Shown piece by piece: positions 1 to 7,265 of a DNA stretch of 58,671 nt; position 1 is the first letter of the stretch; each line of letters opens with the position of its first letter. This DNA comes from an uncultured Oscillospiraceae bacterium. Lineage in GTDB: Bacteria > Bacillota > Clostridia > Oscillospirales > Oscillospiraceae. The position numbers and the translations under genes were made by a program. The notes under the pieces are model-generated. The model did no database searches. It was given only the letters and a program-made list of their open reading frames with translations, and had not been told where the DNA came from. The stretch is taken from NCBI GenBank assembly GCA_947627745.1, contig CANQXH010000003.1, forward strand, positions 1 through 58,671, read 5' to 3'.

Positions 1-330
1 CCGGGGCTGGACCCGGCGGACCCTTCGCGAGTGAATCCCCGGCGGGTGGAAAAACAAAGCGCCGCCCATGGGGCGGTGCTTTACTTTTGGTAGCCGGGGA
101 TTCGAACGATTCAATCCGGCAGCCCGGTGGGCTGCCGGCCGCCGGGGCTAGACCCGGCGGACCCGCCGCAAGTGAATCCCCGGCGGGCGCGAAGACGAAG
201 CGCCGCCCCGTGGGCGGTGCTTTACTTTTGGTAGCCGGGGATTCGAACGATTCAATCCGGCAGCCCGGTGGGCCGCCGTCCGCCGGGGCTGGACCCGGCG
301 GACCCGCCGCAGATGAATCCCCGGCGGGTC
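1..330. repeat. Tandem array of a 141-base structured repeat
   Basis: Two full copies (1-141 and 142-282) and a third partial copy (283 to about 330) follow each other with an exact 141-base period. The window begins inside the array, so more copies may lie upstream. Each unit has nested complementary segments. An 11-base pair GCCGGGGATTC / GAATCCCCGGC closes two adjacent perfect or near-perfect hairpins, for example CCGGCAGCCC/GGGCTGCCGG (115-137) and CCGCCGGG/CCCGGCGG (140-161). A further hairpin, AAAGCGCCGCCC/GGGCGGTGCTTT, follows at 56-82. On the minus strand that last hairpin runs into a T-rich tract, so each unit could be a small three-way-junction RNA plus terminator. No protein is supported here. 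Function is unknown. Confidence 0.75.
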
Positions 331-390
331 ATCAACATAAACCACTGCCCTCACCGGGCGGCGTTTTGTGTTATGCCACATTTGTGAAAT

Positions 391-438
391 GCGCCCCGGA
401 GGTTAGACAGTGTTTTCACCGTCTAGCTTCCGGGGCGC
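391..438 (-). terminator. Long hairpin downstream of the uracil permease gene
   Basis: A nearly continuous stem runs from GCGCCCCGGA (391-400) to TCCGGGGCGC (429-438). It continues through 401-408 with 421-428, has one mismatch, and closes on a TTTT loop at 413-416. It lies just past the permease stop codon and is its likely transcript end. The T tract on the minus strand is short (ATTTC), so it may also act as a 3' stabiliser. Confidence 0.55.
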
Positions 439-459
439 TTGATATTCATGGGGAACCGC

Positions 460-1809
460 TTATTTCTTCTCCTCAGCGGGGGTCTCGTCCTTCTCCTTGG
501 AGAGCATCACGTTGGCCAGGATGCCCAGGATCAGGGAGCAGGCCACCGTGCGGATCTCCACAGGCCCGAAGCTGACGGACAGGCCGCCCACGCCGGTAAT
601 GAAGATGATGGAGGCCACGAACAGGTTCCGGTTCTTGTTCAGGTCCACCTTCTGGAGCATCTTAAAGCCGCTCATGGCGATGAAGCCGTAGAGGGCTACG
701 CACACGCCGCCCATGACGCAGCTGGGAATGGTCTGCAGGAAGGCCATCAGGGGGCTGATAAAGCTGACAAGGATGCACAGGCAGGCAGCGCCCCAAATGC
801 TGATGACGGAGGCGTTCCGGGTGATGGCCACGCAGGCGATGGACTCGCCGTAGGTGGTGTTGGGGCAGCCGCCGAACAGCGCGCCCGCCATGGAGCCCAC
901 GCCGTCGCCCAGGAGGGTGTTGGTCAGGCCGGGATCCTTCAGAAGATCCTTGCCGATGATGGCGGACAGATTCTTGTGGTCCGCCAGGTGCTCGGCGAAG
1001 ACCACGAAGGCCACCGGCACATAGGCGGAGAACAACGTCACCAGGTAGGAGCCGTTAATCTCGCCCAGGGCGCCGCCCTTCAGGAAGGTGAAGTCCGGCA
1101 GGGCCAGGATGCGCATGTTCTGGAAGGCGGAGTAGTTGATCACGGTCAGGGCCGGATTACCCGTCAGGGCGCCGATGAGGGCAAAGATGGAGGCGCAGGC
1201 GTAGCCCGCCAGAATGCCGATGATGAAGGGCACCAGCTTGAGCATCTTCTTGCCGTAGGTGGAGCAGAGGATGGTGACGCCCAGGGTCACCAGGCCGCAG
1301 ATCAGGGCCACATACATGCTGCCGCCCTCCACGCTGGAGCTGGTCAGGTCGCCCACGGCGTTGCCCGCCAGGGACAGTCCGATGATGGCCACAGTGGGTC
1401 CGATGATCACGGGGGGCATCAGCTTGTCGATCCACTTGACGCCGGCAAACTTCACAACCAGCGCCAGGACCACATAGACCAGACCGGCCATGACCGCGCC
1501 GATGATCAGTCCCCAGTAGCCCAGGGCCATGGAGGCGGCGCCGGAAAAGGCGCTCATCATGGAGCCGATAAAGGCGAAGGAGGAGCCCAGGAACACGGGG
1601 CTGGCGCTCTTGGTGAACAGCAGGTAGACGAAGGTGCCCACGCCGGCGCCGAAAATGGCGGCGGAGGCGGTGAGCTCCGAGCCGGTGCCCGAGTTGACAA
1701 CGGCGGGGACGGCGATGGTGGCGGCCATGATGGCCAGAAGCTGCTGGATGGCGAAAAGCACAATCTCGCCAAACTTGGGCTTGTCCTTGATGTCGTAAAT
1801 CAGGTTCAT
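460..1809 (-). CDS. uraA: Uracil/xanthine permease (NCS2 family, UraA-like)
   Basis: Inner-membrane nucleobase:proton symporter of 449 residues, the usual family length, with repeated hydrophobic segments throughout. Two family signatures are visible: Glu273 in FAEHLADH and Glu322 in NTTYGES. Their 49-residue spacing matches the two substrate-binding glutamates of E. coli UraA. The start at 1809 is chosen because GGAGAG sits just upstream and the protein then begins MNLIYDIKDKPKFGE; the open frame extends further upstream but that part is leader RNA. Uracil is the most likely substrate by motif, but xanthine cannot be excluded. Transcription starts from the promoter at 1943-1971 and passes a terminator/antiterminator leader. 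Confidence 0.9.
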   Translation of the reverse strand: MNLIYDIKDKPKFGEIVLFAIQQLLAIMAATIAVPAVVNSGTGSELTASAAIFGAGVGTFVYLLFTKSASPVFLGSSFAFIGSMMSAFSGAASMALGYWGLIIGAVMAGLVYVVLALVVKFAGVKWIDKLMPPVIIGPTVAIIGLSLAGNAVGDLTSSSVEGGSMYVALICGLVTLGVTILCSTYGKKMLKLVPFIIGILAGYACASIFALIGALTGNPALTVINYSAFQNMRILALPDFTFLKGGALGEINGSYLVTLFSAYVPVAFVVFAEHLADHKNLSAIIGKDLLKDPGLTNTLLGDGVGSMAGALFGGCPNTTYGESIACVAITRNASVISIWGAACLCILVSFISPLMAFLQTIPSCVMGGVCVALYGFIAMSGFKMLQKVDLNKNRNLFVASIIFITGVGGLSVSFGPVEIRTVACSLILGILANVMLSKEKDETPAEEKK

Positions 1810-1845
1810 GGTTTCTCTCCTTTTTGATTTGCGGGGAAACGGCCA

Positions 1846-1912
1846 GAAAAAAGGCCTTGCCCGGCGGCAAGGCACGATCCACCGGACGCTCCGATCCCAT
1901 TGACCTTTGCCG
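1846..1912 (-). promoter_or_regulatory. Attenuator in the uraA leader (terminator with competing antiterminator)
   Basis: On the minus strand GCCTTGCC (rc of 1866-1873) pairs with GGCAAGGC (rc of 1854-1861) across a 4-base loop, followed by C and six Ts: an intrinsic terminator before the start codon. Upstream, CGGCAAAGG (rc of 1904-1912) can pair with CCTTGCCG of the terminator with a single bulged A. The two folds are mutually exclusive. No PyrR-type binding loop or purine aptamer is recognised in the roughly 125-base leader, so the sensed signal is unknown. Confidence 0.7.
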
Positions 1913-1942
1913 ATGCGTACAGTACGGTTTGAATCCTCCAAA

Positions 1943-1971
1943 AATATACTACTCCTGCCCCAAGATGTCAA
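1943..1971 (-). promoter_or_regulatory. Sigma-A promoter of uraA
   Basis: TTGACA (rc of 1966-1971), 17-base spacer, TATATT (rc of 1943-1948). Transcription should begin near 1936. Confidence 0.85.
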
Positions 1972-2164
1972 GAGTCTTGGCGCAAGATATCAAATTTTGT
2001 GAAATCGCATAAACCGCTCCTTTTTCTCGGAAATGCGGTTGGATATTATTCTGGATGCCTGTACCCCGGTGGCACGGATCCGGGCAACTTTTTCCCCGCG
2101 GCCGCCCAACTGTGAAAGGGAAGCCGTTTTGACCCCGACACTGTATGAAAAGGAGCGCAGCGAT

Positions 2165-2221
2165 ATGACGAAAAGCCGGAAAAACCCCGCCAAGGATCCC
2201 CAGCTGGGGATCTCCCGTTAA
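2165..2221 (+). CDS. Possible 18-residue peptide ahead of the phage cassette
   Basis: A very short frame, MTKSRKNPAKDPQLGISR, has AAGGAG about 9 bases upstream. It ends inside the ribosome-binding site of the tail-fibre gene, so it could couple translation to that gene. There is no homology evidence. It may equally be the 3' remnant of a lost phage gene or a chance frame. The rest of 1972-2233 holds the uraA promoter end and no other gene that I can see. Confidence 0.25.
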   Translation: MTKSRKNPAKDPQLGISR

Positions 2222-2233
2222 GGAGGGATCCGA

Positions 2234-4384
2234 ATGGAAAGCATTACCAAGCCCGCCCAGGTCCTCCAGCCCCCGGAAAACAGCATCCTCCATCCGGTGG
2301 AGGCATACCTGGACCGGAGATGTGCCCAGGAACCGGTACACCTGGTCCAGTACGACACCGGCATCCCGGTTTTGACCGTGGCACTGTTTCAAAAGGACAA
2401 GCCCTATGCCGTCCCGGCGGGGGCGGCGGTGAATCTGCGGCTGAGTAAGCCCGACGGGACCTGCGTCTATGACCCGGTCCTGGGGCTGTCCCAGGACCGC
2501 CAAACGGTCTATGTCCAGGTGTCCCGGCAGATGACCGCCGCCGCCGGCCTTGCCAACGCCATCCTGGAGATCCTGCTAAACGGGGGCGTTGTGGGCACCG
2601 CCTCCTTCCTCCTGTTTCTGGAGGCAAATCCGGTGACGGACGAGGCCATCCTCAGCTCCGGCGAATTTAAGAGCTTGGATGATTACGTCAGCCAGGCGGA
2701 AACATCCGCCGCCAGCGCGCGGGAGGCGGCGGAGCGGGCCCAGACCCTGCGAGACTCCATCGAGATGGACTACGAGTACATCGAGGAGGCAAAAAAAGAA
2801 GCCCAGGACAACGCTGGGGCCGCCGGGGAATCCGCCGCCCAGGCGAAAGCCCAGGCGGACCGGGCCAAGGAATGCGCGGACGCCGCTCAAGCGGACTATG
2901 ACTACATCGAGAAGGCCCGGACCGACGCCCAGGCCAGCGCGGAGCGGGCGGGCTCCTCCGCCGCGGAGGCCGCCGCCAGCGAGACCCAGGCGGGAGCCGC
3001 CGCGGCGGCCGCGGCCCAGAGCCAGGAGGCGTCGGCAAACAGCGCGTCCGGCGCCAAGGCGAGCGAAACAGGGGCGGCGGAATCTGCCGCCGCCGCTAAG
3101 GAAAGGGCGGACGCCGCCGAAAACAGCGCCGGCAGGGCGGCGGAGCGCGCGGAGCAGGCGCGCCGTTCCGCTGATGACGCCGCGGCCAAAGCCCGGGAGG
3201 CGGAGGAAAGCGCCCAGTCCGTCCTGGACATGGCTCACACCGCCCAAAGCTATGCCGTGGGCGGCACGGACACCCGGGAAAATGAAAACGTGGACAACGC
3301 GCAATACTATTATGAGCAGGCCAAGCGCATTTCCCAGGGCCTGGCCGGGGGGCTGCTGCCCATGGGCACGGTGCGCTTCGCGGAGCTTGACGATCAGACA
3401 AAAGAGCCAGGGTATCTGTACAACATCTCCGACGCCTTCACCACCGACGGTACCTTTAAGGAAGGACCGGACCACGCCTATCCGGCGGGGACCAACGTGT
3501 ACTACACCGCCGACGGATTCTGGGACTGCCTGGCGGGGGCCCAGGTGGTGTCCGTCAACGGGCAGACGGGGGCGGTGGTCCTGGGCAAAGAAGACGTGGG
3601 CCTTGATCTTGTTGACAACACCGCCGACCGCGAAAAAAGCGTCGCCTCCGCGGCCAAGCTGACCACGCCCCGGAGTATCAACGGCGTTTCCTTTGACGGC
3701 ACCGAAGACATCACCGTGGCCGACGGCACCAAGCTGCCCCTGGCTGGCGGGACGCTGACCGGCGACCTGGCCATGAGCGGCGCTACGCGGCAGATCAAGT
3801 ATCAATCCGCATACCGGACCGGTTCGCCCATCGCGTTTTACGCCGGGGATATCAACGGCTCCGGCGTTGTGATCGGCGACGGCGGGCGGACCATCGTCGG
3901 CGGTGGCGAGGCGGCCCAGAGTCTGCGGGGCGCGCTGGGGGGAGCGGATTCCGACGAGCAGCTCCATCTGGCCAACGACGGCGTGATCGCCTTGCACACC
4001 AACTGCCAGACGGTGGCCAGCCGCCACACCTTCACCTTCCAGAACGACGGCCGGCTCTCCGGCCTGGCCAACCCCACCGCCGGGACGGACGCTGCCAATA
4101 AGCAGTATGTGGACACGAAGCAGGCGGACATCTTTTACAGGGCGGTGACACTGGCAGTCGCAAGCTGGAACGCCAGCGCCAAGACCCAGACCGTCACGGT
4201 CAGCGGCGTCGTAGCGGCCGAGACATCCCAGCTCATCATCCCGACGCCGGCGCTGGCCAGCCGGGCGGCGTACCAGGCGGCGGGCATCCAGGTCACCGCC
4301 CAGGGCGCCAACAGCCTGACCTTTACCGCAGAGACCGTCCCAACGGCCGCGCTGACGGTATATGTGGTCATCATTCCACTGTAA
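2234..4384 (+). CDS. Phage tail-fibre / baseplate-upper-like protein
   Basis: 716 residues. About residues 1-140 resemble the BppU N-terminal domain that attaches receptor-binding proteins to siphophage baseplates. Residues 145-365 are an alanine-rich, charged coiled coil with recurring YxYIExA.xDAQ and SAxxA blocks. Then come tail-fibre segments containing VSVNGQTGAVVLGKEDVG and LPLAGGTLTGDLAMSG, which are common in phage fibre tips. The start has AAGGAGGG at the right distance. It is followed closely by a small protein (4398) and a holin (4769), a typical fibre-lysis order. No capsid, terminase, tail tube, endolysin or integrase gene is nearby, so this looks like an isolated or domesticated remnant. 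The fold assignment is by motif only. Confidence 0.75.
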   Translation: MESITKPAQVLQPPENSILHPVEAYLDRRCAQEPVHLVQYDTGIPVLTVALFQKDKPYAVPAGAAVNLRLSKPDGTCVYDPVLGLSQDRQTVYVQVSRQMTAAAGLANAILEILLNGGVVGTASFLLFLEANPVTDEAILSSGEFKSLDDYVSQAETSAASAREAAERAQTLRDSIEMDYEYIEEAKKEAQDNAGAAGESAAQAKAQADRAKECADAAQADYDYIEKARTDAQASAERAGSSAAEAAASETQAGAAAAAAAQSQEASANSASGAKASETGAAESAAAAKERADAAENSAGRAAERAEQARRSADDAAAKAREAEESAQSVLDMAHTAQSYAVGGTDTRENENVDNAQYYYEQAKRISQGLAGGLLPMGTVRFAELDDQTKEPGYLYNISDAFTTDGTFKEGPDHAYPAGTNVYYTADGFWDCLAGAQVVSVNGQTGAVVLGKEDVGLDLVDNTADREKSVASAAKLTTPRSINGVSFDGTEDITVADGTKLPLAGGTLTGDLAMSGATRQIKYQSAYRTGSPIAFYAGDINGSGVVIGDGGRTIVGGGEAAQSLRGALGGADSDEQLHLANDGVIALHTNCQTVASRHTFTFQNDGRLSGLANPTAGTDAANKQYVDTKQADIFYRAVTLAVASWNASAKTQTVTVSGVVAAETSQLIIPTPALASRAAYQAAGIQVTAQGANSLTFTAETVPTAALTVYVVIIPL

Positions 4385-4397
4385 AGGAGGGGTCAAA

Positions 4398-4748
4398 ATG
4401 GTATTCACGCCGATCGTTTCCGGCGGGAAATGGAAACTGGTTCCAAAACCGGAGGGAATCACAAGCTCATTAAGTTCCAGCGGTTATAACGACGTCACAT
4501 ATACGTTCAACGGCCTGACAAAGGAGCATATCAAGAAGGGCTGTTTTCTTTGCGTACACGACTACAATTCCGTCTGTATCCTGTATGTCCATGAGGACGG
4601 GAAGATTGAGATGTTTACCGGCTATGACGCTGGCGCCCCTCAAGCGTACAGCCTGGTGGGCTCAACAACTTTAAGCAATTCCACTACGGGAGTATTCTTG
4701 AGGAATTATAATGCCCCTGTTGCGACTGTGATCATCGGCCTGGAATGA
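4398..4748 (+). CDS. Small phage-associated protein, function unknown
   Basis: 116 residues from an ATG preceded by AAAGGAGGGG; longer in-frame starts lack a ribosome-binding site. The sequence is rich in Ser, Thr, Gly and aromatic residues (for example SGGKWKLVP, FTGYDAGAP) and has no membrane segment or signal peptide. Composition and position, 13 bases after the tail-fibre gene and just before the holin, suggest a fibre accessory or carbohydrate-binding tip. No family is recognised. Confidence 0.65.
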   Translation: MVFTPIVSGGKWKLVPKPEGITSSLSSSGYNDVTYTFNGLTKEHIKKGCFLCVHDYNSVCILYVHEDGKIEMFTGYDAGAPQAYSLVGSTTLSNSTTGVFLRNYNAPVATVIIGLE

Positions 4749-4768
4749 CGAAAAACGGAGGGAAAATC

Positions 4769-5233
4769 ATGAGTGAACATATGACGCGCTGGAAGGTCGC
4801 CCTGGCGGCCTTCTTCTCCGCCCTGGGGACCATGCTGGGGTGGAAGGGGATCATGGCCCTGGTGTGGGTGGCGGTGATGGCCCTGGACTATTTGACCGGT
4901 TCCGCCGCCGCTCTGAAATCCGGCCGGTGGAGCAGCGCGGCGGCCCGGGAGGGACTTTGGCATAAGGGCGGCACCATCGTGGTGGTGGCGGTGGCCGCCT
5001 CTACCGACGTCGTTATGGGGGTGATCTGCGCCAACATCCCCGGTTTTACCTGGCCGGAGCTGATATTGCCCCTGGTGCTGGCTTGGTACATTTTGACGGA
5101 AACCGGCAGCATCCTGGAAAACGCCGCAGCCATGGGCGCCCATATTCCGCCCTGGCTGATGAAGCTGCTGAAGGCGGGCCTCCAGGCGGTAAACGACGCC
5201 GGAGAGGACGCCGTCGGCGAGAAGCCCGAATAA
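4769..5233 (+). CDS. Phage holin (phage holin/toxin secretion family)
   Basis: 154 residues with several hydrophobic helices (about 6-30, 35-60, 70-95, 97-115) and a polar C-terminus, typical of phage-lysis/toxin-secretion holins. DYLTG and the segment around LPLVLAWYILTETGSILENA are family hallmarks. The start at 4769 is preferred over an in-frame ATG at 4745 because GGAGGG lies 6 bases upstream. It forms pores in the cytoplasmic membrane to release an endolysin or other protein, but no lysin gene follows. A terminator closes the cassette immediately downstream. Confidence 0.85.
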   Translation: MSEHMTRWKVALAAFFSALGTMLGWKGIMALVWVAVMALDYLTGSAAALKSGRWSSAAAREGLWHKGGTIVVVAVAASTDVVMGVICANIPGFTWPELILPLVLAWYILTETGSILENAAAMGAHIPPWLMKLLKAGLQAVNDAGEDAVGEKPE

Positions 5234-5238
5234 ACGGC

Positions 5239-5271
5239 CCGCTGCCTCCCGGATTTACCGGGAGGCAGCGG
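5239..5271 (+). other. Perfect 14-bp hairpin after the holin gene
   Basis: CCGCTGCCTCCCGG (5239-5252) pairs with CCGGGAGGCAGCGG (5258-5271) around an ATTTA loop. It has no T tract, so it is more likely an RNA 3' structure than a complete terminator by itself. Confidence 0.6.
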
Positions 5272-5286
5272 CAGCCTTCACCATTC

Positions 5287-5330
5287 AAAAGCGCCGCCCT
5301 TGGCTTCAGGGCGGCGCTTTTCTTATTTTT
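5287..5330. terminator. Bidirectional terminator between the phage cassette and plsY
   Basis: AAAAGCGCCGCCCT (5287-5300) pairs with AGGGCGGCGCTTTT (5308-5321). It is flanked by T-rich sequence on the plus strand (CTTATTTTTT) and serves the converging plsY transcript as well. Confidence 0.8.
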
Positions 5331-5976
5331 TCCGCTCGGCGGGCTGGGAATCCCGCGCCGCGTCCACAGACTGGGGGTCCTCCACGGCGTCCGGCGCGAC
5401 CCGGTGCCGGTAGATCACCGTCAGGGAGATCGCCACGCAGCCCACGGCGATGAAGCCCTTATGCGCCAGCAACAGCAGCGGCACGCTGATAAGGGTGAAC
5501 AGGCCGAAGGTGACGATACTCCGCTTGGAATGGGGATTGAGCTTTACCAGGGTGGAAAACAGGATGTACAGAGCCGCCAGCACAAACACCACGTTGCTCA
5601 CCGGCATCAGCGCCAGCAGCACCCCAAAGGAGGTGGCGATGCACTTGCCGCCCCGCATATGGTTCAGCGGCGCGATGGCGTGGCCCAGCACCGGGGCCGC
5701 CATGACAGCGGAAAACCACACTCTGTCCGTCCCTAAGCGCCGCAGGGCGATCCACACCGGGAAAAAGCCCTTGGCCATGTCCAGAAACAGGCACAAAATC
5801 CCCATCTCCACCCCGCAGGACAAAAACACATTGGCGGCGCCCGGATTGTGGTCCGGGTGCTCGGCGCAGATGTCCTTATTCAGCAGGAGCTTGGGCAGCA
5901 AATAGCAGAACATGACGCTGCCCAGGAAGAATCCGCCTACCACCAGAGCGGCCCAGAGGGAATACGCGCCATTCAT
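5323..5976 (-). CDS. plsY: Glycerol-3-phosphate acyltransferase, PlsY family (divergent)
   Basis: 217 residues with about five to six membrane helices. PlsY transfers the acyl group from acyl-phosphate to sn-glycerol-3-phosphate, the first step of phospholipid synthesis. The three family blocks are recognisable but altered: GSVMFCYL (19-26), DHNPGAANVF (42-51) and GHAIAPLNHMRGGKCIAT (98-115), where most PlsY proteins have GS-P-G-YL, S-N-GATNV and FKGGKGVAT. The start codon overlaps the stop of the upstream glycosyltransferase gene (ATGA), so the two are co-translated in one lipid operon. Because of the altered blocks it may be a paralogue beside a canonical PlsY elsewhere in the genome. Confidence 0.8.
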   Translation of the reverse strand: MNGAYSLWAALVVGGFFLGSVMFCYLLPKLLLNKDICAEHPDHNPGAANVFLSCGVEMGILCLFLDMAKGFFPVWIALRRLGTDRVWFSAVMAAPVLGHAIAPLNHMRGGKCIATSFGVLLALMPVSNVVFVLAALYILFSTLVKLNPHSKRSIVTFGLFTLISVPLLLLAHKGFIAVGCVAISLTVIYRHRVAPDAVEDPQSVDAARDSQPAERKK

Positions 5977-7070
5977 CCTTCCAACACCTTCTTTACAATC
6001 TCTTCCGCCGCGTCAGGCTGGATCCAGCGGCGCTGGGCCTGACGCATGGCCTCCGCCTTCTGGGGATCCGCCGCCAGATCCCAGGCCATTTCCGCCGCCT
6101 CGGTGTCGGACCGGGCCCAGCAGGACATTCCCCGCTTGGAGAAAAATTCCGCGTTGCAGGTTTCGCACCCGGGGATGGCCTTAAAGTGGACGATGGGGAC
6201 CTCCGCCACCGCCGCCTCCGTGGAGGACAGGCCGCCGGGCTTGGTGATCAGCACGTCCGCCGCGTTCATATATAGGTTGACCTGCTCCGTAAAATCCACG
6301 GTCACAACGCGCCCTCCGGCGCCGAAGCGGGTCTCCATCCGCTCCCGAAGGGACCGATTCCGTCCCGTCAGGACGTAGGTCCGGCCCTTGCCCCGGGCCA
6401 GCAGGCCGCACAGGCCCAGCATGCTTTCACAGCCGACGCCCCCGGTCATCACCAGCACCATCCGCTCGTCCTGGGGGATCCCTAGCCGCTCTCGGGCTTC
6501 CGCCCGGGGGGCCCGGCGGCGGAATTTCTCCCCCACGGGGATGCCCGTCTCAAAGATCCGGTCCTCCGGGATGTGTGCGCTGCGCAGCTCCCCGGCAATA
6601 CCGCACTTGGCTACGAAATAGCCGCTCAGCACCGTCTCCGAAAAGAAGGGGATGCTGGTGTAATCTGTCATCACGCCGTAGCTGGGGAAAACCGGGTCGT
6701 AGCGCCGATGGACGGCGGTCATGGCCTCCATCCCGTACAGGTGGGTGGAGATCACCGCGTCAAATCCCCGCTCCCGAATGTAATCGTAGAGACGGCCGGC
6801 GTAGGTGGCGTTGGCGAGATAGACCGGCGAGGTGACGCCGGTATCACTGTAAATTCGCCCCACCTTATAGAGCGCTCCAAAAGCCCCGGGGGTCTTGCGG
6901 ATCATGCCGTTGTAAAATCCCGCCACGAACCGCCGTGCCCGCTCGCTTTTGAAGGCTACCGGATCCGCCAGCTCCCACTGCGCCCCCCGGGCAGTCAGGG
7001 CCTCCGCGATGGCCCGGGCCGCGCTGTTGTGCCCCTCCCCGGTGTGACAGCTCAAAATGAGGACCTTCAT
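5973..7070 (-). CDS. Diacylglycerol glucosyltransferase / MGDG synthase-like (GT28)
   Basis: 365 residues. The N-terminus MKVLILSCHTGEGHNSAA is the acceptor-binding signature of MGDG synthases and of the processive glucosyltransferase UgtP. The C-terminal half has the GT28 nucleotide-sugar domain with VMTGGVGCESM and KPGGLSSTEA. It probably adds sugar from a UDP donor to diacylglycerol at the cytoplasmic membrane face, making glycolipids or lipoteichoic-acid anchors. The neighbouring plsY supports a role in membrane lipids. Start at 7070 with AGAGG upstream and a good promoter at 7100-7128. Which sugar and how many are transferred cannot be told. Confidence 0.85.
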   Translation of the reverse strand: MKVLILSCHTGEGHNSAARAIAEALTARGAQWELADPVAFKSERARRFVAGFYNGMIRKTPGAFGALYKVGRIYSDTGVTSPVYLANATYAGRLYDYIRERGFDAVISTHLYGMEAMTAVHRRYDPVFPSYGVMTDYTSIPFFSETVLSGYFVAKCGIAGELRSAHIPEDRIFETGIPVGEKFRRRAPRAEARERLGIPQDERMVLVMTGGVGCESMLGLCGLLARGKGRTYVLTGRNRSLRERMETRFGAGGRVVTVDFTEQVNLYMNAADVLITKPGGLSSTEAAVAEVPIVHFKAIPGCETCNAEFFSKRGMSCWARSDTEAAEMAWDLAADPQKAEAMRQAQRRWIQPDAAEEIVKKVLEG

Positions 7071-7099
7071 ACAAACCTCTTATTTTTCTATAATGCGAT

Positions 7100-7128
7100 A
7101 TTATAGCACGTTCGGCCTTGGAAGTCAA
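7100..7128 (-). promoter_or_regulatory. Promoter of the glycosyltransferase-plsY operon
   Basis: TTGACT (rc of 7123-7128), 17 bases, TATAAT (rc of 7100-7105). Confidence 0.8.
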
Positions 7129-7204
7129 TATTTCCCGGTATGCACCGGGGCTTTCGGAGGATTGTGTGAATTTTGCATGAATTTTGTTAAATTTTTTGTC
7201 GGTA

Positions 7205-7233
7205 TTGACACAAAAATCCTTATATGGTATACT
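7205..7233 (+). promoter_or_regulatory. Promoter of the tandem lipoprotein genes
   Basis: TTGACA (7205-7210), 17-base spacer, TATACT (7228-7233). It is divergent from the glycosyltransferase promoter. Confidence 0.85.
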
Positions 7234-7265
7234 TATACCAATTCAGCATTCGGGAGGGATCAGAT

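Noticed and set aside
88-185. tRNA gene on the minus strand ending in GTTCGAATCCCCGGCTACCA
   Set aside because: Only 12 bases separate the TTCGAAT loop from the final A where a tRNA needs 16, the T stem does not pair, and there is no anticodon arm. I treat it as part of the structured repeat.
2576-4462. 628-codon open frame opposite the tail-fibre gene
   Set aside because: It arises from the GC-rich third-position bias of the alanine-rich coiled coil. The plus-strand protein has recognisable phage motifs and a ribosome-binding site.
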